Source: Chamaea fasciata
Lineage: Eukaryota; Chordata; Aves; Passeriformes; Sylviidae
DNA length: 64,000 nucleotides
NCBI GenBank assembly: GCA_029207755.1
Contig: JARCOQ010000003.1
Location: 45,590,144-45,654,143 of the forward strand
Reading direction: 5' to 3'
Shown: positions 49,939 through 63,200 of the stretch, one piece after another
How the letters are laid out: each line of letters begins with the position of its first letter
Position numbering within the stretch: position 1 is the first letter of the stretch
The notes under the pieces: generated by a model
Database searches by the model: none
Told to the model about the DNA's origin: nothing
What the model saw: only the letters and a program-made list of their open reading frames with translations
Position numbers and translations under genes: made by a program

Positions 49939-52900
49939 GTATTTTCATGGTTTTGAAGTGAAGCTTAAAAAAATCCAAAATTAATAAATAAAAAAATATG
50001 ATGGAGATACTTAGTACATATTTTAAAATATTTTTTGGTTTTCCTCTGTACTTTGGCAAGCAGAGCTCACGTTTAAAAGCAACAACGGCCAACGCCATTC
50101 CCTTGAAAATCAGTCCCCCAAGTCCTGTTGCAGTAACATGAATTCAGGTGAGGTGTTAATTTCTGTAAGCCCCAGAAGAGGACTTTTAAATTTAAATGGA
50201 TAAATGGAAGGATTTGAAGTTTTTGGTTTTTTAGTACACCAAGTTCTGATTAGATATTACAAATTTTCTGTAAAACCCTGGTTAGAAGTTTGCACATAAA
50301 TTTAAGTATGCTTCAATTTTATCCTCAGCGGTTTTTGTCACTTTTCTCTCAAATTCCCTGGTGAAGTAAATTTTTACTTCATACAGAGAGAACGATTGAA
50401 AGTATATATTACACTATTTATATATTTATTAAATAAATAAAATATTTTAAGAGGAAGAAAGCCTAGCCATTCTTTCACTAGCTGAAATGGTGCCACTTTT
50501 TCTATCAAAAGTGGCTGGCAGCCATCCAGGCACTGAGTCCTTTGGCGGCAATGTAGGGATGTCGTGGTCCATGAGTGTTTTAGGGGGAATCTGACACAAG
50601 ACATTCTTTTGCAAAAAGGGAAACAGGTAGTTCCCATTGCAAAAGTCTGTCAGATCTATAACAGATTTAATATACAGCCCAAGTGGTAGTAGGTTGAAAA
50701 CAAAGAGGTTTAGACGGAATCAGAAAAACACACCAGGCTAATGGTTGCAGTGAGGGTAGGAAAAGAAAGTTCTTTGACTTCAGATCATCTTTAAACCTCA
50801 CATGAACTCCCTGGGCCATCTCTGCGAATCACGCAAGCATATCTTCCTAGATATTCTAGTTATACACCTGTAAGCAATTAGTAATTTTAGAATATGATGG
50901 AAATAATGAATTTAGGATGCCTAACACCAAAGACTTGAATAATTTAAAAGTAAAGGCACTGCAAAATTAATATTTTTCTCTTCCTTTACTACATCTATTT
51001 CACCTGATTTTATATATTCTACTTCTTGTCCAGGGCCCAAAAAACATTAAAATTCCAGCTCACTGCATTCAGGACAATGTATATTCACATAGTCACAGTT
51101 GTGTATGAGGATGTAATCCCATTCTGATATTGTCTGATAGCTATAAAAGTTAGCTTAATTAACTTTTTCTTATATATCTTCATTTTGAGACTCTTTTAAA
51201 TCAATTTAGGTAGGTCACCTGGAAATCAAGTATGCTGAATTATTTAGCTCCATGCTTTAAATCTCTTTTAGTCTGGATGCATTTATTAACCACTTTTAAT
51301 CCTATGAAATGCTTGACAGTCTCATCAAATAATGTTGTGGAAATAATTGAAACTGAAGTAAAAATATTGTTCTCTTCTGTAACAATTATACCAAGGGATG
51401 ACTAATTGTTGACCTCATAACTAAGGGAAGATTGTTATTGTTTTATGTCAAAATGATGCTGAAGTTGTTTTGGTATAGCTGTGCTCTTCATTGCCATAGT
51501 CATATCTATCTTCTTTTATGTCTAACCATCAGTTGCTAGGTAATAGTTTTAATAACCAGAGAAATAGAATATCTTACTGCCACACTACTCTTTAGCTCTT
51601 AGTGAGGAAACAATGAAATGGGGAAATATTAGAGCATAGCAGTATTTTTACTTTCCAAGTAGTTCAGTGGAACTGTTCTTCCTTTTTGACTCCTGTTGCA
51701 CCACAAGGCCAAGTAAACTCTGTTGAGTTTTCATTTCTAAATGCAAGTCTCTCTTCTACCTACCTTATCCCTGTGGTATCCATGGAATTTTACAAACACT
51801 CCCAAAAAAGAGCAGTATTTAGAGAGTTTATTTTTTTAATAAATTCCTCCTCTCTTTTTCAACCCTGCCACCACTCTTGATACAGCTGATCTGTGCTGGG
51901 GATGTTACCAGGGTACCAGTTTCAGCTACAGAACTGAAACACAAGTTAAAGGAGAGGCACTTGGCATGTGGAGTCATTTTTACTATCTTGGTACATTTGC
52001 TGCAATGACTTTGTTATCATTTTCCTCAGGCAGGGCATGGGAGACCTTTGAAAGGTGTTACTTTTGTGAGGCAGTTTACAATTTTTTTTTTTTTTTGAGG
52101 AAAATTCTTTTAGTTTATACTTTATATCCTTGGATTACAGTAACATATAGAGAGGAAAAGAAATATTGTAGTTCTTAGTATGCTGAACTAAGGCTGATCT
52201 TGGCTCAGCTTGCCTTATTTCAAAATCAACTGAAAAGTGGCAGTAAGAAAGAGAAATTATGAATATGTACATATTGAAATATTTTTATATCACAGTCTGG
52301 GACATGCAATCAGAAAAAATTGCTGGTATACAAAATACTTACCCATATACAAATACTGATACCAAAACCCATGAGAAAGCATGGACTGCAGCATGAAGCT
52401 TTTCACTTGAGCCTTTCTTTAAGGCCCAAGCTCCTTCCAAAGCTCCTTTCCTTTTTTACAATAGGAAAGCAATCCTGTTAAAGCAAAGCTTCTTTCAGCC
52501 ATGTAGTCTGTAAAATATCTTGATTTTCTGTCTCACTGACACTGGCTTCACTTCTTCAAGCTGCCTGGCTTTACCTGCAGGAGAAGGGTGGGGAGAAGGG
52601 TTTCACTGTCCAAGAGGAGAGGTGGGGAGATGGTATCTGAGTAGATCTTAAGAGTAGTCACTCCTCTCTTGCAACAAAGGAAGAACATGAAAGGGAATTT
52701 GCATAAATCAAAAAAGCAGGGAAGAAAACTGAAGAGAACTTCTGTTTCTCTTGTAAATTCTCTTAAAAAATGAGAAACTACAAAAAAGCCAAGCTCTTGT
52801 GGCATGCACTGCTTGTCCTATTTTGGAGGTATGATATACATTCAGGGAGCACAAGAAAAGCTTTTTCTATTGCTATTCAACACGTTTTTTTCCTGGCTTC

Positions 52901-55421
52901 CCTACTGTATCTCACAAGTGGTTTCTTGAAATTAATTCATTCAGCTTTCCCTAAAATCAAGAGACCAGCACTGTATTTATTTCATGATAATTTCTGACTT
53001 GCATGAGAAGATAGCTTATTTATCTGCAGAAAGAGACATGTCCTTAAAGCTGTTTTGATTGCAGTCAATGTGGATAAAAGATTATGTTTGTGGCAAGAAA
53101 AAAATTCTATAAATATTTTGGTGAAAGTATGTGTTAAGGAAGGCACTTCTTATGTTGTTTAAAATAATTGTAAACTTTTAGTCTTCCATATAAATCTCTT
53201 GAATGAGATCATTTATGTGCATGAACTTGTTATAATACAGTATACCATACCAGTAAATTTGAAGACACAGGACAAAATTAGCTCTAGGGTGTGTTGTCAT
53301 CTACTATAAATTGCTATCAGGATGGAGTGGTCCTTTATTATTGGCATAACTATGCTGTAGTCAAAGCTGCCTTTTCCCCCCCTTAATATGAGATAGATAT
53401 CTATTGAAATCAAAGTGTGGCGTGCTCCCTTATGCCTGGGGCTTTGTGTCGTGTTTAGCAGTAGTTTCCTGGAGTAAAATGAGCTTTTCTCTGCTGGGCA
53501 AAGGCATTGCTACTGGGATTCATTAAGGAATTTTGCACACAGAGGTCACTCACCTAGATTCAACAAACTAATTTAGTGTCTGTGCCTTTAGCCCCATGGT
53601 AAGGCAGACCCTTAGGGTCTCAGTCTCAGCCCTAGCTTTGCTTACCCATGCAGTCCAGACTTCCCTGTCACTTGGGGAGTGGGAAAACGGTACAGCTGTG
53701 GAGTGTCATTTTTTTGTTCTTGATGTAGCAGTTTTTCTCCTTGTGGGGTATTTTGAGCCATACATTTGTCAAGAGAAGGTGGCCATGGATGCTGTTGACT
53801 ATCTCTCTGTGCACCAAGGCATGGGACCCCGGGCTCTGAGCCTCTGCCTCAGGCAGTACCCTCTGCCTTGGGCTTACACAGGGCTCCTCATGCAGCACTC
53901 CAAAATGTGCAGCCATAACTAACAGTTTTAGATGAAAATGTTTGCATCTGCATTAAAAATAGCATCTCTTTGGCTCAAATCAGAAAAGTTTTTCCTAACT
54001 CAGAGAAGATTGTGGTAAGGTTAAGGCCACGTGATGGTCAGCAAGACAGCAGAGGTACAACCAGAGTTGCTGGATCTGCCCTTGGAAAAACAGTGAGTCC
54101 AAAATGTTTTCTTATTCTCCGAGATAGAGGAAAAAATATCATGACATTCTCTTGCCTGTTGATATACTGATTTTCACAACCTACTGACCATTTTCCTTCT
54201 GGATTTTTTGATCTCACTATTATGTCTGCCTTAATCTTGAAGGTGCTGTATTTGGGGTGGGGTTGTACCTTGAATATTGCCATCTGCAGTGGAGTGTTCT
54301 TAATTCCTAGTCCTAACTTATTATGCAGAATAAATAGTTGACAGAGCTAACGTTATGATACACAGGAAGAAACACAGGTGCTCTGTGTTGATTTCTGAGG
54401 AAGCATTAAAGATCCTACCAGACTTCCTAAGTTCTACCTTAAGCCTCAGATGCAAGCTGAACTCAGCTTTTGAAGAAGTGTGTTTGTTTGTACTCTTTCC
54501 AAGTCAAACAACCCACCCCAACTTTCATGGCTCATAGCAGATGTTGTACCTTTCTAACATGTGCTCCAATATTTCAGAAAAAATAGATTTTGTGAAATTC
54601 TGCCATGTGAGATCAGGCAAATCCAGTGGGGATGAAAGTGAAAGGAATTATACAACTTTAATTATGGAGACTGTTGTCTGTGGTGTCTGGCCTGCTGTGA
54701 GGCAGCATCAGGGCAGCACATTCCTTTGAGAGAAAAAATTCTTCTGTTTAAGCTGGTATCGAAAATCAGGTGAAGATGGATGCTGCTTCCATCTACTTCA
54801 AACTTTTCAGATTGAACAGGCCTAATTTCAAATGACAGCACATGTTCTAGCTGAAAAAGGAATTTTTAAAAATACAAATTATGCCACATAACAAGGATTG
54901 CATAAACAAACATGAAATGATACAGGTCTCTAAATTAGACATCACTAACACACAGACAAGTGCTTCTTTATTAGATGACTTGTTCCATGAAACAAAGAGA
55001 AATGCTCCTTTTCATTAATTACAGCATCACTGGTACATAATGTCTGTTTCTGTCTTCTGTGAAAACTTGCATTCAACTTTTTCCTTATTATATTCTGATT
55101 ATTCTAGCCCAGCTATATCAGATTTGGCTTTCTGGGGTATGAAGTAAGCTATTGTTTGCATGCTGGCTTTATGCCTTAAACTTTAATTTTCACTGACTTA
55201 TTTTGTGCTTTCACAGATTTATTTTTACTATATTGGTGTCAGAAATACATAGGTATTAAATTGAGGCTTCACAAAATCTCCAGGAATGAATGCTAGATGG
55301 ATTTCAAATAATTCTGTTTCCTCCTTTATCCACTTTATTATTTTTTTTATATCCTTCATTTTGGCTTCAATTCAGGGAAGCACTCAAGCAAGTACTTAAC
55401 TTTGAAAATGTGTATAAATTC

Positions 55422-55424
<3 letters not shown>
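49939..55424. other. Long gene-free stretch
   Basis: About 5.5 kb without supported genes. There is a T16 run at 52082-52097. A GC-richer patch at about 53590-53900 carries opposed frames of 108 and 82 codons, which are mirror frames of the same patch with no known family. Confidence 0.5.

Positions 55425-55464
<40 letters not shown>
55425..55464. repeat. T40 homopolymer
   Basis: Forty consecutive T bases. Seen from the minus strand this is an A40 run that could be the tail of a retroposed sequence lying at higher coordinates, but no such body or target duplication is recognised. Confidence 0.95.
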
Positions 55465-55466
<2 letters not shown>

Positions 55467-57487
55467 TGGAAACACAGGCTCACAGTAAGTGCTTTGCAAA
55501 GCAAAAAACATTGCCATTTCCCCCCAGGGAAAATATCTAAGTCATGTGCTTGCCACTTACTTTAATTTAATGATTTCTGTACTTCTACATAAAATACAGA
55601 AAATAAGCCTAGAAGGGGATTGGATGAATTCAAACCTGTTTTCCTATCTTTAGTCATAACTTTTAACTGACTCTTATTCCTGTAAAGGGAATAAATTTAT
55701 TTAAAATAGAGCCCAATGGAGCTTGAATATTTTTCATCTACCTTTAAAAACAATATTACTATACAGTTCTAACAGTGACACTTTTTTAAAGGATGCTGTC
55801 TTCCTGGGAGTAATTTATCATCACTGAATCTCACAAGACTGGACAATTTCTGTATTATTCAAATTTGTTCACATAAAATTTGCATGAGAAAGTTGAATGC
55901 AGGTTGCATATTTTCTTCATCACAGCTAATAGGTAAGCTGTGAAAAAAAAAAAAAGCCTCAAAACCAGATGTGGAATATTTCATAGTCTGAATCCTTGCT
56001 GTCTCTGGAACCCTGTCTTAAATGTGGGTTTAAACCTCCAGTTAGGGGAATTATCCATCCAAAAGATGTTCAAGGGGTTCATAATTGAGAAAGTTTTCTG
56101 TAGCAAATAGGATTTTTTTCATTATTTACAGCCTAACTACCAAAAAGAGGGAAAGAAATCAGTCATTTAATTCTTTTCACTCAACAAGATATGGTGGTAA
56201 ACAGGTAAACAATATGGTAGTAAAATTTATATTTTCTGTATTTAAAAGGATCTGAAGTTCTAAAAAACAATTTTATTTCTCTAAACAGTTGTGATAGGAC
56301 TTATTTGGAAGCCTTGAAAAGCTAGACTTTTTAGAAATTATTTTGCTGCTATATTTGATATCTTTATTCTTGGCCTGTCTGTTCTTAAAATGCTAAAGTT
56401 ATGTAGATGATTCACAGAATTGTTGTTTCATTAGAGAGTATTTGGAGGTAGTTCCTGAGGTAAGACACAAACATTGAAAAGAAACCGTACTGACAAAATA
56501 AAATTACTACGCTGAATATGTGTCACTTATTATACTATTATCAGTAATATTGTAAGCACCAACATTAGCACCTCAAAAATGAGATGTTAGAAGAAAGCAA
56601 GCAGTATGATTTTATAAGTGTTTTGTGGATGAAAGGCTGCACATTGCATGGATGGTTTTCATGTAGTGACTGGTTAGTTCATTACATGACCTTTAGAGAT
56701 TTTCTTTAGTAAGGCATCAGAAATAGGAGTTTGGGACGTGGTATCACTTGTATTTCTTGAAGATGATGGAAAAGCATATGCAAAGACTGATAAACAGACC
56801 GGACAGCACATTTTTGTAGGTAATAAACAAGTAGAAAAAAGCAAATCCTTTCCCAGATCTTCTAGCAAAACATCATGATTGAAAAATTTAAGATAAATAA
56901 AGAAGATGACAGACTTTTTTGAAAAAAGTAGAAATACAATTTACAAATGTAAAGTACAATTCCTGACTAAAGCTTCCAAACAGAGACACTTTCTTTGGTT
57001 TAGTTTGGTTTGGTTTGGTTGGTCTGATTATTTTTAAATTCATGAACTACAATTCTATATATATGTAGTCCCTCATTTGATTGAGTGATTATTGGAAGTT
57101 TTTAATAGCAATTAAGAACATTCTGTGAATCTGCACAGATGCTCTTTTCTGTGCAGTTTTGAGTGGGTGATAGAGCTAAGTTGGTTGTATTCTTACAGAT
57201 GAATATTGAAACCAAATCTGAATTTGACTGCATGTCCCTGTGGGCAGGAGTGTGCTCACCACTTTCCTTCTGTACAGTCAAAGCATTTCTGAATACACAG
57301 AAATGAACAAAGACATCATCATCCAGCCTCATTCTGCCCTTATTTAGACTCCAATTAATCTGCATGAGGCCACAGGAGAGGGATAATTATTTCTACATGG
57401 CAATCCCTGTAGCCTGCTCTGGAGCCCATCTTGACACGTGTTGCTGTGTTTCGCTCCTAGTTGAAGATGTTCCTGACGATTTCAGCA
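55465..57487. other. Gene-free stretch
   Basis: AT-rich, with TTTGG-type simple repeats at about 56995-57022. No gene recognised. Confidence 0.5.
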
Positions 57488-57549
57488 GACGCTGGGCTAG
57501 ATGACATTAAAGGTTGCTTCCAACTCAAACTATTCTATGTTTCTGTAAT
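57488..57549 (+). mobile_element. CR1 LINE 3' tail
   Basis: CTGGGCTAGATGACATTAAA then GGTTGCTTCCAACTCAAACT and ATTCTATGTTTCTGTAA is the conserved CR1 terminus (TGGACTAGATGATCT..AGGTC.CTTCCAACC..ATTCTATG), diverged. Only about 60 bases are clear; a weak continuation to about 57452 is possible. Confidence 0.8.
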
Positions 57550-60067
57550 CGGTAAAGGTGAACATCCAATTCTCAAGCATCTATATTTATGGAATAAAAA
57601 TTCTACTGTTTAGGTACATCTACTCACAGAGGAGAGTAAGCAAACATGAATAAGTAATTACTTCTCTGTTTTGGGGAATAACTGGCATTCTGAGTAATTT
57701 CTGTAATTAATGAGAAACACAATCTCCAGTGAATGATTTACCTCATCACACTGCTGAGGGCTGTCTTTAAAAGTTCTGCCTTCTCTTCTTCTGGCCCCAG
57801 GTTAGAGAATGCAGTGGTACAGTAAATGGGATTTGTTTGTTTTGTTTTTAAGCCCTGGACAGTTTATTTGAAGATCACTCTAGTGTAAATATTTCCAAGT
57901 AATCAATTGTGTGTAGATCTCTTACCCTCCAGGCAGAACTTGTGAAGATAATAGTATATGTGTATACATATTATAAATATATTTCCATTGCAAACAGAGA
58001 TGATAACTGTGAAAGGACCATCCTTGTTCCAAATACTCATGGGTATAAAACTGAAGTGCTATGCAGTGAAAAACAATACCAGACTCAAAAAGTGATGATG
58101 AGGCAAAAAAGTTACAGCTGAATAGGAGAACTGGCAGAATATCGATTAATAGAAAAATGCCTGATGACAGCTTTATCCACTTTTTCAGTTGATGAAGGAT
58201 AGTATTACTCCCTATAAATATTATCTCAGACACCCTCTAACCATCATGGAGGCAAAAAACTGGTAGAAGAACCTCAGAAACTGCTGTGAGAACTATTCCT
58301 TCAAGACTTAAAGAATGCAAGCTGCTTAACTGAAATTTTTTGCGTTTATTTCAGCCATGTTGGATCATGAAAAAATGCAACTGGAACAGCATCTGCCAGC
58401 AAATACAGTGTTTGACTACTACTACAGAAGGCTATTTGGAGACATATTGGCATTTATACATCCCTAAAGGCAGGTCCTGAAAGATGTTTATTTATATTTT
58501 CCAGAATGTAGAATAGTCCATGGTCTGGTTCAAAGAGCCAGTAGGAGGAAGTTAGATCTTAAAGACAGAAAGCAATGTAAAAGTAAATTGCATTGCATGT
58601 CTTTCTTCCAAATAAATTTTATGTCCCACTGGTATGGTTGCTGAGTGCTACAGAAAATGAAAATGTGCTTTCTGAAAGGTGTTCTCTCTTATACCATATT
58701 CCAGAGAACCCAATGGTGACTTTAACTGTCAGAAACTGGAGAAAGAAATTGTGTCTCCTGAAAGTTACAGCTACTATTCTTTTCTCCTTCTGAATTAAGA
58801 GTTTTCTCTTATTTCTCATATTTTTAATTATTACTATAATCCGAAAAAATATTATTGATTTCAGGACTAATACTTCAGGTTCTGCAAAATACTGAAAACT
58901 AAGACAGGTGTGGCTGAATAGGTCCTGTGAGGATGGGTTAGAAACACAAGGGACTTGTGCAAAAGGATTTATCATTAGGGCCACAGCCAGCAGCGACAGC
59001 ACTGCCACTGAGAGTGACTCCTGCTTCACTTGAGGTGGCAGAGAAAAATGAGAGGAACGAGAGAAGGATCTCTGTCTGCCTAATCAGTCAATCTACAAAT
59101 CTGCTGTCCCCTGCAGGACACGAGGGGAAAGCAAAATGCAGCCAGCAAAAACTCTCTCAAAGAAGACATAAAAAAGCAAGTGAAGTGTGGTGTGTTTTCA
59201 GGTGGATTTTTTTCTTTTTTGTTTCATGAGGCTCTTCATCATTCCATTGTCAATGTGCAAAGTGTTTCTACTTTGAAAGTCATCTTTATCTAAGGTTTTA
59301 GAACAGCAAAGGAGATTCACTTATTTAGATATAGGGATGCTTAGAAATTCTTTAGAGTTTTATGTCAAAGGCTATGTCTTGCATACTTGTCTCTTAGATT
59401 TACGTACAATTTATAAGAGATGTCCACACCCAACACTGATATCAATGGTGTTGTTAGGCATGAAGTCATTATTAGGCAGAAAGGTTTTAGAAGACCCTTA
59501 GGAGGGGAAAATAATAGGATCATGGCTACATGGAATTTTAGGTGACAGTCTAGTTTGGCCCAAAAGCAGGACAGAAATCTGTCTTCCTCAGAGGCAGTGC
59601 TTGAAGCTGGAGGAAGGAAAAGGGAAAGTTTACTTGGCCAAATTGCCTAAGGTTAGGAAATTGAAATAGTGATTTTGGAAAGATGGAATTGCTTAGCATC
59701 CACTGCTACGAAATACTGTAAACATGATCACAATTCTAGAAATCTGTATAAAATTGTTGAGTTTTATTGTATAGAAATCACTTCCCTACAGGAGTGTATG
59801 GGACCAGAGAAATGATTTCTGGCTCAAAATTATTAAGTGTGTGATAGGAGAGGGGCAAGGCAAGTTCAGTGAATATGGGACAGTGCAGTGCTCCGCACCC
59901 CACCCACAGGAGCCTCTGGTCCAACTCCAAAGTGGCTACCACTGGCATACAAAAAGCCCCACCTGGGCCCTTACCAGAGCAGATAAAGGTCTGTGAAATG
60001 GGTTTGCACCCTTGATATGCCTCAGACATTATAGGAGCTGGGATTGTGTTTGGAACCAAGACAGTGA
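57550..60067. other. Gene-free stretch
   Basis: No supported gene. A 136-codon minus frame at 58619-59029 is the longest in the window and shows no recognisable domain. About 59860-60000 is GC-richer. Confidence 0.5.
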
Positions 60068-60082
60068 CTTTTCTTTTCTTTT

Positions 60083-60178
60083 CCCCTTCCCCTTCCCCTT
60101 CCCCTTCCCCTTCCCCTTCCCCTTCCCCTTCCCCTTCCCCTTCCCCTTCCCCTTCCCCTTCCCCTTCCCCTTCCCCTT
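60083..60178. repeat. (CCCCTT)16 hexanucleotide array
   Basis: Sixteen perfect CCCCTT units, introduced by TTTTC units (60068-60082) and followed by C7, an impure CT tract, C11 (60200-60210) and T12 (60211-60222). On the minus strand the array is (AAGGGG)16, with far more than the four G-runs needed for a G-quadruplex. Open frames through it encode only Ser-Pro, Phe-Pro or Gly-Lys repeats and are not genes. Confidence 0.97.
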
Positions 60179-60222
60179 CCCCCCCTTGCCTCTCCCTCTC
60201 CCCCCCCCCCTTTTTTTTTTTT

Positions 60223-63200
60223 GCCTCGCCTTTTTCTGTCCCTCTCTCCTCTTTTTCTTCTCCTTACTTTCTTTTCTTAAAATCTGCATGGCTTAAAATT
60301 GGATGAGTTTACTAAGTCAGTGTGTTGTGAACTGCCTTACTTTATTTGGATGTTGATTTAAAATTTTCTAAGAACTTTATTTTCTAAAGTTTGCAAGTAA
60401 AAGTTTGCAATTCAACCTCCTGAGAAATCTGTTGTCTTCTCACGTGTTCCACCCGGTGGTGTCAAAGTACTGAAGCCCCTTTAAAACTCTCTCTGGGTGT
60501 ACTTGGGGTGTAACAAGTTTGGAGAAAAGTGTTTTGAGAATGTTTAGAGTTCACCCCAGAGTCTTTCTGTTGTCCAATTAACCTCCTTTAGGTCCTGCCA
60601 GAATGGAAACTGTGTGTCTGGGAAAGACTCCTTCATGGCCAAGGAAGTGATACAAAAGTTTGATCAGGTGTAACTCCTTTCTATTAATTCAAGGACCCTG
60701 TCTGATCATCTAAATGAGTTTTCCTCATGTGTTCTGCACTTCTGCAGCATTTTCAGAAAATGCTTAGGAGTATGTTTGGTTTACTGGTCATGTATAGCAA
60801 GAGCCTAGAGAAACTATGTTAGGTGGGGACAAGAAGCCCATCTCCTGATTGCGCAGTAACCCATGTCCTTAGGGATCTGTACTTTTCCTTAATTTGAAAA
60901 GCCTACTGGAACAGGAGGAAAAACAGCACACATACCTGAAATGTCAAATGGCTCTTCTGAAAAGTTTGAATAGGCTGCTTTAAATTGTGAATAAAGCAAA
61001 TATCATAACTGTTATGTTTCAATTTTTAATATTACACAAAACACAACATTTGCCATGGTGTCATTTTCTGTGTGGGTTTTTTTCAAGCTGAAAATTTTCA
61101 GACAAATTTGGACTCCATCACATGAAAGTCAAACCTATAACTAAATCATGGAGACATTATAAGCAAATTAAAACCAGACTTCCTAATATAAAGTGTTGCA
61201 CATATTTAACAAGACAGTTTTCCAATGCAAGTCTATCTTAATCATCAGTGTCTTTCAGGTCTACTTTTAGAAATAAACTACTTAGGCCTTTGTATTTTCT
61301 ATTCTAATGTTCACCTATTCAAATAGCTAATTTATAATAAAATTATTTGGGTTCCAGCAGGATGGCATAGGGCTCTCTGAGGAGTTATAATATTTGTAAA
61401 AAAAAATAAGATTTTTTTTTAAAATCTTGGAAATTATTTTTCTACTAACAACAAGACTCTTTGGTGTATTGTAAATTTATTCATAATAACTTCAATTATT
61501 ATTATTTTATGGTCTGAAATAGATGTATCTGAGACTGCTTCTATGAGATAGTATCTATGAATTAGAAGTCAAAATATGGCTAATATACTGTGTGCAAGGT
61601 TACCAGACGTAGTAATTAATTCATTACTTGTTTTAGGGAAAAGTGAAAATTTGCAGTGTTTAAGATAAATAATGAGAACTTGCCAATGGCATGATTTATT
61701 ACCATTTCCTGTAGCCCCTTTTATAAACTAGTCAGTGCTGCCAGCAGATGTGAATGGAGAGCTGACCTACTGAAAATTCAAAAGGCTCAAGGAGTTTAAG
61801 GATTACTGCAGAGTTCCTATGAATATTTAACCAACCAATCTATCTGACTGATAGATGCCACTGACACTTTTAGAAATTCATTTATTCAAAGAAACACCGT
61901 TTCATTGTGTGAGAAGCTTATCTAATAGACATGTCCTTCTTTCAAGCTGGAACTTTGATCCATAATTTTAAACTAAGTGGAAACACATTTGCTGGTTGGA
62001 AGGCACCATGTTGTTTACTGGATTTCTCAGCACAAAACTGCAACCAAAAGGCGTGTCATATTCTTGCAAATAGGACAAATTTGAATATGGTTTTCTTTGA
62101 CTATGAAATTACTTCACGGAATTTGGGGACCGTTATGGTTGCTTTAGAACATGGTATATGAAACATTTGGAATTTGTTATCCAGCAGTAAGCTGTCTTTG
62201 CAAACATTCCTCTGAACAGGTTCACTCTTCAACTGTTATGTGGTAAGCTGAATGAGTCTGAATAATTTCTTTTCCAGTAAGAGACATATGATGCATTTCC
62301 TATATATGAGCAGTTCCTGGAAGAAAAAAATAGGAGATGTCTAAAAGCCAAAATGGGAAAACCAAGGAAAGTTCTGTAGGGCTGATGTAGTTTCCATCTA
62401 TGACTCTGCTGAACCTGTGGTTTTTGAATCACAGAAGCAGGTGTCCATCCTAACCTTTGTAAGAGTTTTGATTTTTGTCTTCCCCAATGCTCTCAAGAGT
62501 GAACTTGGGAAGAAGGGCCAAAGTGGAAAGATGATTTGGTACGTGCAGATCTTATGAAATAACTGCACCAGGGACAGAGGAAAGTGCGACAAAGCAGTTC
62601 TGTTATTTATTTCATCATACACTCCTTTTTCTTTTGTTTCCCTACTTTTTAATCATACTTGCTAAAGAAAAGTTAGACTTTCCACTTCAAATTTGGAAAG
62701 TCTTTAAAAAGAAAAAAAGAAATATTACTCACTGTCTTGTATGTAAACTATGGCTTATTTGAAACACACTCAGTTAAGAGTCCAATGTTTTTAAAGATAA
62801 GTGTTCTTTTTGTGACTTGCAATAAAAGATGATTTAAATCTAGATCAGACCTGACCTGGAACATACTCTTGTCTGCTGAAGGCCTAAGTGTGATTCTGTG
62901 TCTCAAACTCAGCTGTGGCATTTCTATGTCTGCATTATCCCTGAAGAGGGTAGATACTGAGACACTTATTAATAAATAACCCAAGAATAAAAGGAAGACA
63001 TTATAGGCAAAAATCAAACCTTAATTAAATTATGACACTTCAATTTGCAGTCACAGTATGGCATACTAGTCAAGTGCACAAAACCCAAATATTTAAAATA
63101 TAATAAAGCTGTATTAATATCACCTATGTGTGCTATTCCAAATAATTTTATAATATATTTCTGCTTGTGACAAGCATGCTAGATTCTTTATTGATAAAAT

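Noticed and set aside
53596..53922. 108-codon plus frame with a mirror 82-codon minus frame
   Set aside because: Both arise from the same GC-richer patch; no splice sites or known motif.
58619..59029. Longest open frame, 136 codons, minus strand
   Set aside because: No domain, no upstream promoter or splice context, ordinary AT-rich composition; length is within what 64 kb yields by chance.
60012..60306. Overlapping frames encoding Phe-Pro, Ser-Pro and Gly-Lys repeats
   Set aside because: They are translations of the CCCCTT array and are open only because the hexamer has no stop in these frames.
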